The notes under the pieces: generated by a model
Database searches by the model: none
What the model saw: only the letters and a program-made list of their open reading frames with translations
Told to the model about the DNA's origin: nothing
In this document: positions 19,101 through 25,583 of the stretch, in pieces
Layout: every line of letters begins with the position of its first letter
Numbering within the stretch: position 1 is the stretch's first letter
Assembly: GCA_017535325.1 (NCBI GenBank)
Contig: JAFXUC010000067.1
Coordinates: 1-56,639, forward strand
DNA length: 56,639 nt
Direction: 5' to 3'
From: Bacteroidales bacterium
Lineage (GTDB): Bacteria > Bacteroidota > Bacteroidia > Bacteroidales > UBA3824
Program-made: the position numbers and the translations under genes

Positions 19101-19615
19101 TTATTTCCTCCTGTAATCACCGTACCTTCATACAATGTAATTTTCGCACTGTTATTGATTAAATTAACGTACTCGTCCTCAGTGGTATTTGTAGTTTTGA
19201 TTGTTACGTCTTTTATATGCAATTCAGAAGTACTTTCTATTACTATGGCATTTGAAGATGTGATTTTTCCTTGTGTAGGGTTGCCGTCATCATCTTCACC
19301 CGTACCAGTAATTGTAACTTCATTAGTTTCAATTTTCAGCGTTTTGCCGTTAAGGTCAAGCGTAAAACCTTTTAAATTGAGATTTTGCTTTAATGCCGTT
19401 GACAAATCTTCGTCTACTTCTGATGTATAATCTCTTAATTGCGTGATAGATTTTTCGTCGCTGTTTGCCGCATTAATTGCAGCCGAGAGCGAAGAATATT
19501 CATGTTCTCCGACTGTAAAAACATTTTGTCCGAACGTGTTTTTCGGCGCAAAACTTAGAAAAACCGTCATTAAAAACAACAGTTTCGCTGAAAATAAAAA
19601 AATCTTTCTTTTCAT
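13103..19615 (-). CDS. Giant T9SS-exported repeat protein (beta-helix, YDG/MBG and Ig-like repeats)
   Basis: 2170 residues. The N-terminus is a signal peptide (~1-29). Residues ~100-660 are rich in GGTFSG/GGEFSG-type turns, as in right-handed beta-helix proteins. From ~1230 come bacterial surface repeats: a YDG-type unit around residue 1305 (TAEDKTYDGTTDAALN) and an MBG-like unit near 1400 (EIVYNGEAQKPAITVKDG). Ig-like regions follow, and the last ~75 residues form a type A T9SS sorting domain (VNVYPNPAESGKMFYIE ... GFYSGTVLVSGKK). Such proteins cross the outer membrane by T9SS and act as surface adhesins or glycan-binding scaffolds; the ligand is unknown. The following gene encodes an OmpA-type barrel. 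Confidence 0.88.
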   Translation of the reverse strand: MKRKIFLFSAKLLFLMTVFLSFAPKNTFGQNVFTVGEHEYSSLSAAINAANSDEKSITQLRDYTSEVDEDLSTALKQNLNLKGFTLDLNGKTLKIETNEVTITGTGEDDDGNPTQGKITSSNAIVIESTSELHIKDVTIKTTNTTEDEYVNLINNSAKITLYEGTVITGGNNNITPFRTYNYSSDKRIAFVGEDCEIVGDDDYVLDYGGDGFSFYNSEGQFCGGTLTVQKAEYFEASYGTEKKIFGTLEKALTADYGGVNDVTITLIHNYRRNFDYFDKTHVDAGNNTIKYIEPRYNFTLDFTPASIIDTLAVKIKGKTLTIKGDGSTDLYAHFELENSATLNINGGNYDFYTEIIHITSGCSATISSSNTNFVTLSICKDMSGLNSCIPSNTYYDYIINDGGNLTINNGSFSYDEDENLTPANRDAGRGVYTENNGTTEIKGGTFTGFAIKQETGSAWKYISFHPAYISDGTINISGGTFSGSDYGLYAGGSASAEITGGEFSGLDFGININQSDYDYENQKSKFVIKGGTFIGTDNDGIGIYAGEMGSAEVLGGTFTGKTYGISSYMSHISLSGGTFSGDNAAVNIDYDNYNTNLLNEGYAYYAKNTNGEYDDMLEEKYSDTDPYNLLDADNQTVKDVKVDKAKTIFTLGKGAKYNFENSAGNTFAPITNSDGKTLITATQESGKWYVNTTEYVVDGSTYTLKAKEDENVYIEITIKDYFKDVLEQKWYRAITVYTGSKFIYENAGFYKDDNNTYYGQTISTDIETDHKIYVNGETTDENNFSINVDGDGKTEVTLELRDDDGNVYALKKRTVNFDSYKPSITIECDGVAVPKVSTHDAYNSNEVIILPDSKLSFKFDDNKAPDGSTLTGDKISAFSGIIYNDGTNDHVFIDSTTAATGIDAKNLAGKTVIYYAFDKAGNGLEYGDSLKVTFALAKFKATYKQDNKDVTKYFTNLKDALTSSNYPGAVTDITIETLENEITDQSTDDIEVEDKTFVFSPGNKECNITCNINVISGKLTINGGKFNAIVPPAGTTSSYPVLNITGGELTVTGGEFTNAYSSVIQIHGGTTTISGGKFSATGTAGYGLFYGSESATVKISSTVNDDGEETACPEFIGQQAAIYNYNSTPVLADDYAFYSITGGKEKVLTFSDDYGNRIFEKYNDETGVFSYSKVEKDVKIAKIKTAEITAEELAALLSLTKEYDGKVYARAKTDDGGTRELYNGGSDTYLVYKGLYLQFHSINYDDEKAGENKTITAKTNLLEYTDNENGIFYTLPSETIVISTLGVISTKALTVISGITAEDKTYDGTTDAALNFENAVLSGLIDGDDKPAITATGTFEDENAGENKTVTISEIKIKLNEGEVSNYKIATADNQSETTATITAKKVESPVITIDVEEIVYNGEAQKPAITVKDGETVIPSDEFEITYENNTDAGTATIKITDKNGGNYVISDKETTFEIAKANPEFSKEPESAGALSFTGQAQPLLTAGETSDGEILYRLGEDGEYSSEIPSASAPGVYTVYCKIVGDKNHNDSEEDFKVTVRILQQTVSYTLGKNAEIKLPYPETVVFTSDNSNVSVTDNVLKTTSSVKDGDKAVLTSENYVISVTIVEPLKSIEIEDIWHNGDVHLKAPDMSAFDEGSELHINGHKVEDIENEVISEEGENTVVYEIKDPESNIICHEERIIKIDKSAPDTKAEASSVNKTRYNITVTVDGGMKYFFRNGAEAGFNVTDLFSGVKSMEYSWDNKDNFQNLDPSTLVGLKSGAHTLYIRVSDNAGNTEILSADFTVFDDSKFANGSDTVISLPVYYSSDEIESQTFDINLNGNTVFAIKDSKDGVYYGKTTDGVYFTGNVLTVTSDYLKTLKPDGENMLYVYINPLGGEGWNEDFTPKDYECQIMKIKLDIIYEVRVNGDYKFTAPNDNSITTFCDGEDVMLTFTLDTKYSKADFVSIETMEVYNEDLKEQITFRIPKGALKGGNEPLKLTFRKESYTADDTVTFPGDYPSEYNIKVYDDVIAIDNSGQHFLNDQYTWFIDMKEIPGETKQFLDLLKYMTDGQKHSFSVKVVDVTGGSFRVCPDESFTIESIGKRKAVSVNVYPNPAESGKMFYIELENFGEENFPNTEILIYNQLGTVVEKISAVEKLNPVSLNAGFYSGTVLVSGKKMLNFKIIVK
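17880..18320 (-). repeat. GGTFSG-type coding repeats within the giant surface protein
   Basis: At least six loosely periodic units of the form GG[TE]F[STI]G, each spaced roughly 20-30 residues, fall in this stretch. They fit turns of a parallel beta-helix. They are coding repeats rather than an intergenic array. Confidence 0.7.
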
Positions 19616-19664
19616 ATTTTATACTTTTTAAAATTTTCTGATTGTTAATTTAACTATAAATCGG

Positions 19665-19672
19665 CAAATTTA
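19665..19672 (-). promoter_or_regulatory. -7 promoter element for the giant protein/OmpA operon
   Basis: Minus-strand TAAATTTG, with predicted start near 19658 and a ~43-base leader. No well-spaced TTTG is found upstream, so the -33 part is weak or absent. Confidence 0.4.
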
Positions 19673-19752
19673 TAAAAAAAAGTGAGAATATAAAAGGAGT
19701 TGTTTAAAAAAATGTTAAAATTAATAAAAAATTTACTTTTTGAGAAAAAAAC

Positions 19753-19807
19753 GCCGATACATACGCCAAATCTCACTTTTTTTTGACGATTTGGCGGTAG
19801 TATCGGC
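19753..19807. repeat. Imperfect inverted-repeat element, copy 1
   Basis: The left arm GCCGATAC-N4-GCCAAATC faces the right arm GATTTGGC-N4-GTATCGGC around a T-rich loop. Its core is shared with the perfect hairpin at 21105-21151, so the pair flanks the ATPase gene. It may also terminate that gene, which ends at 19814. Confidence 0.75.
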
Positions 19808-19813
19808 TGAATT

Positions 19814-20968
19814 TTATGAAAATAAATCATAAAAATTTACGACCTTGCCGTTGGAAGTTGTCATACGTTTGTCGCCGTTGTAAATGACAGTGCAGTTGTC
19901 AGCAGAGATGCCCGAAAACGCACAATATTTAATTATACCTTTGAAATAATCTTTTGCAAACGTAGCACCGGCTTTTATTTCGTAAACATCGCGCCGTGAG
20001 CCGGTATAGTTCAACAGATCAATTTCCAAACCGCTACTATCGCGAAAATATCTCAAATCCGGTGTAATACCTTGATTATAATAATGTTTCAAAAATTCGG
20101 AAATAACAAGGTTTTCAAATAAACCGCCTTTTAAATAATGCGTTTTTAATTGTTCAGGACTGCTGATTTGCAGCAGCGAACAAGCCAAGCCCGTATCGTA
20201 AAAATAAATTTTCGGGCTTTTTATAACACGTTTTGAAAAATTGTTGAAATCGGGTTGCAACAGATAACAAATATAACTCGTTTCCAAAACCGACAGCCAA
20301 GAATTAGCGGTTGAAACCGAGATTCCGCAGTCGCTTGCAAGCGAAGATACGTTAAGCACTTGTCCGATTCTTCCGGCGCAAAGTTTGATGAATTTTTCAA
20401 ACGTTGTTAAATCGCCGATGTTTTTTACCTGTCTGACATCGCGTTCAACGTAGGTTTGTATGTAATACGGATAAAAATCCTCCGGCGGAATATCTTTGTC
20501 AAAAAGTCTTGGATACGCTCCCTTAAAGAGTTTTGTATCAATATCTTTGTTTTCTATTTTAGCGTTTTGCATTTCTGTGGTTGATAATGGCAGGAGTTTC
20601 AAAACCGCCGTTCTGCCTGCTAACGATTGTCCGATTGCTTCCATCAGCAAAAAATTTTGCGAACCGGCAAGCAAGTACATTCCCGTTTTGTTTGCGCTGT
20701 CGGTGTGCGTTTGAATGTACGAAAATAGTTGCGGCACTTTTTGTGCCTCGTCAATTATTGTTTTGTCGGGGTACGTTTTTAAAAAGCCTTTCGGGTCGTC
20801 AGTTGCAAATATTCTGTTGTCTGGGTCTTCCAACGAAACGTAATTGTAATCATTGAAAGCGTTTTTCAGCAGAGTTGATTTTCCCGATTGTCTTGGGCCT
20901 GTGAGCGTTACAATGGGATATTTCTGCATTAATTGTAGAAGTTTGCTTTTCAAAGTTCTTTCTATCAT
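19814..20968 (-). CDS. AAA_14/DUF4143 family ATPase
   Basis: 384 residues from MIERTLKSKLL. A Walker A motif (GPRQSGKST) lies near residues 24-32 and a Walker B-like TIIDEAQKVPQL follows near 70. The C-terminal DUF4143-type part has the expected FYDTGLACSLL, LFENLVISEFLKH and DLRYFRDSSGLEIDLL motifs, which resemble a nuclease-like core. The family is widespread, often multicopy and of unknown role; links to stress or mobile DNA are suspected. An in-frame upstream start (21037) is rejected because the 23 extra codons read through the promoter and hairpin repeat. Related hairpins lie on both sides of the gene. Confidence 0.88.
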   Translation of the reverse strand: MIERTLKSKLLQLMQKYPIVTLTGPRQSGKSTLLKNAFNDYNYVSLEDPDNRIFATDDPKGFLKTYPDKTIIDEAQKVPQLFSYIQTHTDSANKTGMYLLAGSQNFLLMEAIGQSLAGRTAVLKLLPLSTTEMQNAKIENKDIDTKLFKGAYPRLFDKDIPPEDFYPYYIQTYVERDVRQVKNIGDLTTFEKFIKLCAGRIGQVLNVSSLASDCGISVSTANSWLSVLETSYICYLLQPDFNNFSKRVIKSPKIYFYDTGLACSLLQISSPEQLKTHYLKGGLFENLVISEFLKHYYNQGITPDLRYFRDSSGLEIDLLNYTGSRRDVYEIKAGATFAKDYFKGIIKYCAFSGISADNCTVIYNGDKRMTTSNGKVVNFYDLFS

Positions 20969-20985
20969 GGCCTTTAATTTTTTTG

Positions 20986-21016
20986 CAAATTTACTTTTAA
21001 AAAATAAATCTGCAAA
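20986..21016 (-). promoter_or_regulatory. Promoter of the ATPase gene, lying in a hairpin repeat
   Basis: Minus strand TTTG (21016-21013), 19-base spacer, TAAATTTG (20993-20986): a full consensus match. The predicted start is near 20979, about 11 bases before the ATG. The same ~30-base sequence recurs at 21033-21071 and 21652-21690, where the -33 TTTG reads CATG. Confidence 0.65.
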
Positions 21017-21075
21017 TTTTTTACAAAAAAAAATCATGCAAATTTACTTTTGAAAAATAAATCTGCATGATATTT
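21013..21075. repeat. 63-bp direct repeat, copy 1
   Basis: Identical over 63 bases to 21632-21694. It contains an imperfect hairpin (21033-21071) with ATCATGCA at one end and TGCATGAT at the other. A shorter relative overlaps the ATPase promoter immediately to the left. Confidence 0.85.
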
Positions 21076-21104
21076 ATTATTCTGCAAATATAAAAAAATC
21101 ATCA

Positions 21105-21151
21105 ATACTACCGCCAAATCTCGCTTTTTTTGAGAGATTTGGCGGTAGTAT
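21105..21151. repeat. Perfect inverted-repeat element, copy 2
   Basis: ATACTACCGCCAAATCTC (21105-21122) and its exact complement (21134-21151) enclose an 11-base T-rich loop. The core matches copy 1 at 19753-19807 in the same orientation. Confidence 0.85.
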
Positions 21152-21227
21152 CAAGATAGTATAACGGCTCTTTCATTTAAGAGACTGTCTAAAAAATTGG
21201 ATTGCAGGCGGCTTGTTTGCGTTATGT

Positions 21228-21299
21228 TTATTTATTATATTTTTTATCGAAAAGTTCTGAATGAGTACCGGTATCAATCAAGAGTAAAATCAGTTCATC
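21228..21299 (-). pseudogene. C-terminal remnant of a RelE/YafQ-type toxin
   Basis: Immediately after, and overlapping, the antitoxin stop, a 23-codon frame without a start reads DELILLLIDTGTHSELF plus a basic tail and TAA. The LxLxxTGTHSxLF pattern is the conserved C-terminal strand of YafQ/RelE-family mRNA interferases. About 70 N-terminal codons expected of such a toxin are missing, so the gene is an internal-deletion relic and cannot be active. Confidence 0.75.
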
Positions 21300-21523
21300 A
21301 TTATTTGATTAAACAAGTCGTCTACGTCTTTCGCTTCATATACTCTTCCTTCGTCTATGTCTTTGAGTGCGAGTTCATACGAAGAAAGTTTTTTACGGCG
21401 TGAGATTGTTACTTTTGTAACGCCTTTTAGCATTGCAATGGCTTTTTTTATGTTTTGTAACAATGATATGTCCTCAATGTCAACAATTAATTGCCCTGCT
21501 GTTGGTAGTGTCATTGTGTTCAT
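21290..21523 (-). CDS. Orphan RelB/DinJ-like antitoxin
   Basis: 77 residues. A hydrophobic N-terminal part (PTAGQLIVDIEDISLL) and a central helix precede a C-terminal segment (YELALKDIDEGRVYEAKDVDDLF) typical of Bacteroidetes RelB-like antitoxins that wrap a RelE-type toxin. Its cognate toxin survives only as the C-terminal remnant directly downstream. The intact antitoxin could still autoregulate or neutralise related toxins elsewhere. ATG codons 1 and 4 are both possible starts. A TACATTTG -7 box lies upstream. Confidence 0.75.
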   Translation of the reverse strand: MNTMTLPTAGQLIVDIEDISLLQNIKKAIAMLKGVTKVTISRRKKLSSYELALKDIDEGRVYEAKDVDDLFNQIMMN

Positions 21524-21548
21524 AATAATATCAGTTTAATTACATCTG

Positions 21549-21556
21549 CAAATGTA
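21549..21556 (-). promoter_or_regulatory. -7 promoter element of the orphan antitoxin
   Basis: Minus-strand TACATTTG about 26 bases upstream of the start codon; no well-spaced TTTG found. Confidence 0.4.
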
Positions 21557-21631
21557 CAACAAAAATGTTAAAAGACGAAAAAAAACTGTGAAAAATTAAG
21601 GAAAAATTTACTTTTTAAGGGAATCAAGTAC

Positions 21632-21694
21632 CAAATTTTTTACAAAAAAAAATCATGCAAATTTACTTTTGAAAAATAAATCTGCATGATATTT
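21632..21694. repeat. 63-bp direct repeat, copy 2
   Basis: Exact copy of 21013-21075, lying between the LamG lipoprotein gene (ends 21726) and the orphan antitoxin. The hairpin part is 21652-21690. The two copies bracket a 556-bp segment holding the hairpin element, toxin remnant and antitoxin. Confidence 0.85.
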
Positions 21695-21725
21695 TATTTT
21701 TTTACGCAAACAGACAGGGTTCTGC

Positions 21726-23783
21726 CTATTTGTTTGTTTCGTATTCTGCTTTGACATCTGCGGCGGAGGGTGCCGTGTTTGTAATTTTTAAGCCTGAAAA
21801 CATACAAGGTATGTCAGGATCGCCCCAGCCGTTTGTCTGTGCGCCGCCTATTGCGAAGAAGTTTACGTTAGCCAAGCCGTCAATGAAGCCGGACGTGCTG
21901 TTTCCGTCGCCGCCGTCGGGAGCGCATGTGCTGAGAACTTCGCCGTCAACGTAAAGTGTCAGGTCGTCAGTTGAAACAGTTGCCACGACATAGTGCCAGT
22001 TGTCGTTGCCGTTGAGCCAGTCGTTTTCAGCCGACCAATCTGCTGACAGAGGACTATCAACCCAGCCTGCGTAATTGACCAAAAGTTGTCCCTTGTGTCT
22101 GAAAATGAAATACGACCATTCGGAATTGACATCGCCGTTCTTAATCATAAATACCGGCGACCATTCGCTGATTACAGCCTTGTCGTAGTTCTTCACCCAG
22201 AATGAAACTGTCAGCCTTCCTGTTTCTGCACACGCTTTTATTTTGTCTGCGGGCAGTGAGAGATAGTTGGTACGGATTGCCGCACCGTCGGTTATGTTCT
22301 TGAAAACCAGTCCGAATTTTTCGTCGTTGACAAATTTGCCGCCTCCGATAATCTCTCCTGAAAACAACTCTCCTGCCGCTGTTTTTTGACCGCCGAAAGT
22401 ACCTTCAACTTTCAATTCCTTACCTGCGGAGGTTGTGTATGAGACAGTGAATTTGCCGTCAGCGTCAGTTTTGCTGATTGTCATGGTTGACATATCAAGT
22501 GTCAGTTCCTCGCCGTTGTTTTGTACGCCTGCTACTGCCAAATCGCATAGAAAGGCTGGATTTGCGCCTTCAAAATAATTTTGTGCCGACAAGTCAGTCT
22601 TTATTTTCAACGAGGAAATCTCCAAAGCCGCAACTTCAAACTCCAAATCCGCTTTTACGTTCTGCTGAAATTTTCCTGCATAGGTTGTGTTGTAATAAAC
22701 CGAAAGCGTTTTTTTCCCGATGGTTGACATATCGGGAATCAGGGTGATGATTACGTCCGATGTCGAAAGTTCCTGCTCGCGGGTCTCGCCGTCAACTTCA
22801 TAAGCGACTTTGATTTTAACCTGCTCCAAAACCTTCTCGTATGTCGTTCCAAATGGAACAGACTCAGGTCCTTCTACGGTAAGGGATTTTATTTCGGACT
22901 CTTTCGGCACTACGTCGCCGGAATAAAAATTGCCCGTTTTGATATACTCCTCGTTGCGGAGAGTGAAGTTTGCGATATAGCCGCCGAAGTTTTCAAGGTC
23001 GCCGCCCTCGCAGCCTGCACCGATAATCAGTTGACCCTCGTTCAGCGCGGCAAGTATATTTCTTACCGCTTTCCCCTGATCGTCAGAGAGTTCGTGGAAA
23101 ACAGACTTTACACCGTTGACGTAAATGGCAAGTTCTCTTGTCGAATAAACGTAGTCGAAGTGATACCATTTGTTGCAGTTTCCTTCGTCAAGACCGGAGA
23201 AAAAGTTGTAAGGGTTTTCCGTGGCTGAGCCGCCCATTTTGTTGCCGTCAGCCCAGTGTTCGCCGGGGAAAAAGCCCTCGTAAGGGTCGCCTATTCTTTG
23301 AATAAAACCTATTGTGCCGTCAAAGTAAGCGTATGCGCCGCCGCCTTCGACTGCCGCAGAATGTTTGGTGTTTCCTATGGCGAAGATGTAGTTCCAGTCT
23401 GAGCCGTTGACAGTGGGATAAGCGTCAAAAGAGATTGTCGCCACTTCACTGAAAGAGATTTTGTCTTTCAGCCAGCCATCTTCTTTGAGGCTGATGTAGT
23501 TGCCGTGTTTGCCGCCCGTGCCGTTTTCTATCAGGATAATCTCGTCTGTGAGCATACTTGCATCGCCGTGAAACTCAAAAGCGTCCTTATATTTCGCAAG
23601 GTCAATTAACAATCCTGAATTGGCTTCTTCTCCGCCCTGGTTAGCCGCTTTTGCTGCCGCGATGGAATCTATTTTTTCCTGAATCCATTCCGGCTCGTTG
23701 ACATCGTAAAGTTCGGTCTTCTGACATGCCGAAAGCATGCCCGCCACCGTCAGCGAATATAAAAATATTTTATTTATTTTCAT
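21726..23783 (-). CDS. LamG-domain surface lipoprotein of the SusC/SusD locus
   Basis: 685 residues with a lipobox (MLSAC, Cys20). Residues ~80-280 and ~480-680 are two concanavalin/LamG-like beta-sandwich modules with paired signatures: ATISFDAYP then WYHFDYVYSTRELAIYVNG, and LTVSFWVKN then WHYVVATVSTDDLTLYVDG. Between them are Ig-like segments. Such proteins usually sit on the cell surface and bind glycan for a SusCD transporter. It is the third gene after susC and susD, 32 bases downstream of susD. The glycan cannot be predicted. Confidence 0.85.
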   Translation of the reverse strand: MKINKIFLYSLTVAGMLSACQKTELYDVNEPEWIQEKIDSIAAAKAANQGGEEANSGLLIDLAKYKDAFEFHGDASMLTDEIILIENGTGGKHGNYISLKEDGWLKDKISFSEVATISFDAYPTVNGSDWNYIFAIGNTKHSAAVEGGGAYAYFDGTIGFIQRIGDPYEGFFPGEHWADGNKMGGSATENPYNFFSGLDEGNCNKWYHFDYVYSTRELAIYVNGVKSVFHELSDDQGKAVRNILAALNEGQLIIGAGCEGGDLENFGGYIANFTLRNEEYIKTGNFYSGDVVPKESEIKSLTVEGPESVPFGTTYEKVLEQVKIKVAYEVDGETREQELSTSDVIITLIPDMSTIGKKTLSVYYNTTYAGKFQQNVKADLEFEVAALEISSLKIKTDLSAQNYFEGANPAFLCDLAVAGVQNNGEELTLDMSTMTISKTDADGKFTVSYTTSAGKELKVEGTFGGQKTAAGELFSGEIIGGGKFVNDEKFGLVFKNITDGAAIRTNYLSLPADKIKACAETGRLTVSFWVKNYDKAVISEWSPVFMIKNGDVNSEWSYFIFRHKGQLLVNYAGWVDSPLSADWSAENDWLNGNDNWHYVVATVSTDDLTLYVDGEVLSTCAPDGGDGNSTSGFIDGLANVNFFAIGGAQTNGWGDPDIPCMFSGLKITNTAPSAADVKAEYETNK

Positions 23784-23815
23784 GATTAAAATCGTTTTTA
23801 AAAATGTTTATAAAA

Positions 23816-25552
23816 TTACAATCCTATGCCGCTGACAACGTTGCGGACGTTGAAGTCAGGCGTGTTGGCGGTGCTTGTGTTAGCCGAATTGCCTTCTCCG
23901 AGGTTCGGGTTGTCGTTGAGTGTGCCTTGATAATACGGTATGTACTCGTGTCCTGCACGGTAGTTGTCGAAAGAGGTTTTGTCGGGCGAAATTACCGGAT
24001 ATTCCGTGTAAAGGTCGGTCGTGAGTTTTACCGCGCCGTGCTGTTTCAACTGAGCCATGCGGCCGTCGTTGTAAAACCAGCCCCAGCGGATAAGGTCAAA
24101 ACCGCGTCCGAACTCGCAGCCCAACTCTTTGGGTCTTTCTACGTTTGCAATCTGCTCAAACAATGCGTCCGCGCTTGAAAAATCACCCAACTGCAAGTCG
24201 TTGAGGTTTGCCCTGCGGCGTACAACGTTGATGTAGTCGATTGCTGTCTGGTTAGGACCGCTAACTTCGTTAATTGCTTCTGCTGCAAGGAGATAGATGT
24301 CAGCCAAACGAATAATACGGAGATTGATACCGCATTTCAAACCGGTTACGACTGCTGATAAAACGCCCGTTCTTGCGTTGGTGTTTTTAACAATCGGAAT
24401 ACCGCCGTTATTGTTGTTGGTAACGATGTTGCTTTCTGCCGTAACGGGGTTGGTGTAATAGACGTTTCCGTAACCGCCTGCGGGATAACTTTCAGTCCAA
24501 TCGGTTTCGTAAGTGCCTAATGTCCAATACAAACGCGGGTCAAGTTTGCCGTCTTTGGTCTTTTCTGCTTTGAAAAGGTTGTAGAGCCATGTTGAACCTG
24601 AGATGTCAGCCCAGCCGCCGAAACTTCCCGCTGCAAAGTTGCTCTCGATGGCGTGTCCCTGAGTAGCGTTTGCTGAGGTGTTGACCGGTGTCCATTCGTC
24701 GTCCGTTCCCTGCATGCCGTTGTCAAGAAACTGAACCTCAAAAAGCGACTCGTCGTTGTTTTCGTAAGCCGTGCCTTCCTGAAAGTTTGCGCCGTAGTTG
24801 TCCATAAGTCTGTACGTTCCATACTGACCGTTAATGATGCCTTCCAAAACGGTTTTTGCCTCGGAATATTCGTGGTTGAACATCAGGACTTTGCCGAGAA
24901 GACCCGCTGCCGCACCCTGTGTTGCGCGGCCTTTTGCCCATTCGCCGCCTTCGTCTCTTTTAGGAAGGAGTTGGACTGCCTCTTTTAAGTCGGTCTTGAT
25001 TTGTTCAATGATTTCTTTCTGAGTGTTGTTGCTGCCATACAGACCGTCAAGACTGCCGTAATTTGTGTAGTCGGTAATCAAAGGTACATTCTGATAATAT
25101 CCCGTCAGCATATAATATGAAAGACCTCTTAAAAACAATGCCTGACCTCTCATTCTGTCGTAAGCGGTGCTAACCCCTGATGCCGGAATTTTGTAAAGAA
25201 CATAATTACAAACGTTTACCGTATAAAGCCAATCGCGATAAACCCAGCAGTTCATGTCGTTTGTAACCTCTGAGTTGAGGTCGTCGAAAGGCAAATACCA
25301 AACTTGTGAAGAGTTCCAAGCCTCGTCGCCGCGGCAAACGTCATAATTGTATCCTACGCGGCCGAAAGTGCCTTCCATGCGGATATGGTTGTAACAAGCG
25401 ATTACAGCCTCCTGCAATGTTGTAGCGTCGTTGCCGAAATTGTCGGTTGTCATCTGATTGTTGTTGTTGACGTTGAGCAAGTCCTCGGAGCAACCCGTCA
25501 GGCTGCCGGCGGCAATCAGAGACGCAAATAATATATGATTAAAATTTTTCAT
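23816..25552 (-). CDS. SusD/RagB-family glycan-binding lipoprotein
   Basis: 578 residues with a lipobox (LTGC, Cys21). The SusD fold is indicated by an N-terminal TPR-like helical region (QALFLRGLSYYMLTGYYQNVPL near 130-150) and by the C-terminal RLADIYLLAAEAINEVSG and NVVRRRAN motifs. SusD caps the SusC channel and captures oligosaccharide at the cell surface. It begins 31 bases after susC, in the usual order. Length and domain order are ordinary for the family. Confidence 0.95.
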   Translation of the reverse strand: MKNFNHILFASLIAAGSLTGCSEDLLNVNNNNQMTTDNFGNDATTLQEAVIACYNHIRMEGTFGRVGYNYDVCRGDEAWNSSQVWYLPFDDLNSEVTNDMNCWVYRDWLYTVNVCNYVLYKIPASGVSTAYDRMRGQALFLRGLSYYMLTGYYQNVPLITDYTNYGSLDGLYGSNNTQKEIIEQIKTDLKEAVQLLPKRDEGGEWAKGRATQGAAAGLLGKVLMFNHEYSEAKTVLEGIINGQYGTYRLMDNYGANFQEGTAYENNDESLFEVQFLDNGMQGTDDEWTPVNTSANATQGHAIESNFAAGSFGGWADISGSTWLYNLFKAEKTKDGKLDPRLYWTLGTYETDWTESYPAGGYGNVYYTNPVTAESNIVTNNNNGGIPIVKNTNARTGVLSAVVTGLKCGINLRIIRLADIYLLAAEAINEVSGPNQTAIDYINVVRRRANLNDLQLGDFSSADALFEQIANVERPKELGCEFGRGFDLIRWGWFYNDGRMAQLKQHGAVKLTTDLYTEYPVISPDKTSFDNYRAGHEYIPYYQGTLNDNPNLGEGNSANTSTANTPDFNVRNVVSGIGL

Positions 25553-25583
25553 ATCGTTCTTAAATTTTTAACAGTTAAATTTT

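Larger units (their letters stand above)
20969..21227. other. Gene-free stretch upstream of the ATPase
   Basis: It holds the ATPase promoter, one 63-bp repeat copy and one perfect 18-bp-arm hairpin. An AGACTGTCTAAAA string near 21182 recalls insertion-sequence ends of the Bacteroidetes, but no transposase or opposite end is visible. No reading frame here looks coding. Confidence 0.7.

Noticed and set aside
20969..21037. N-terminal extension of the ATPase to a start at 21037
   Set aside because: The 23 extra codons read through the promoter and hairpin repeat; MIERTLKSKLL at 20968 is the usual family start.
21178..21200. AGACTGTCTAAAA string resembling an insertion-sequence end
   Set aside because: No matching opposite end, no transposase and no target duplication found, so it is not called as an insertion sequence.
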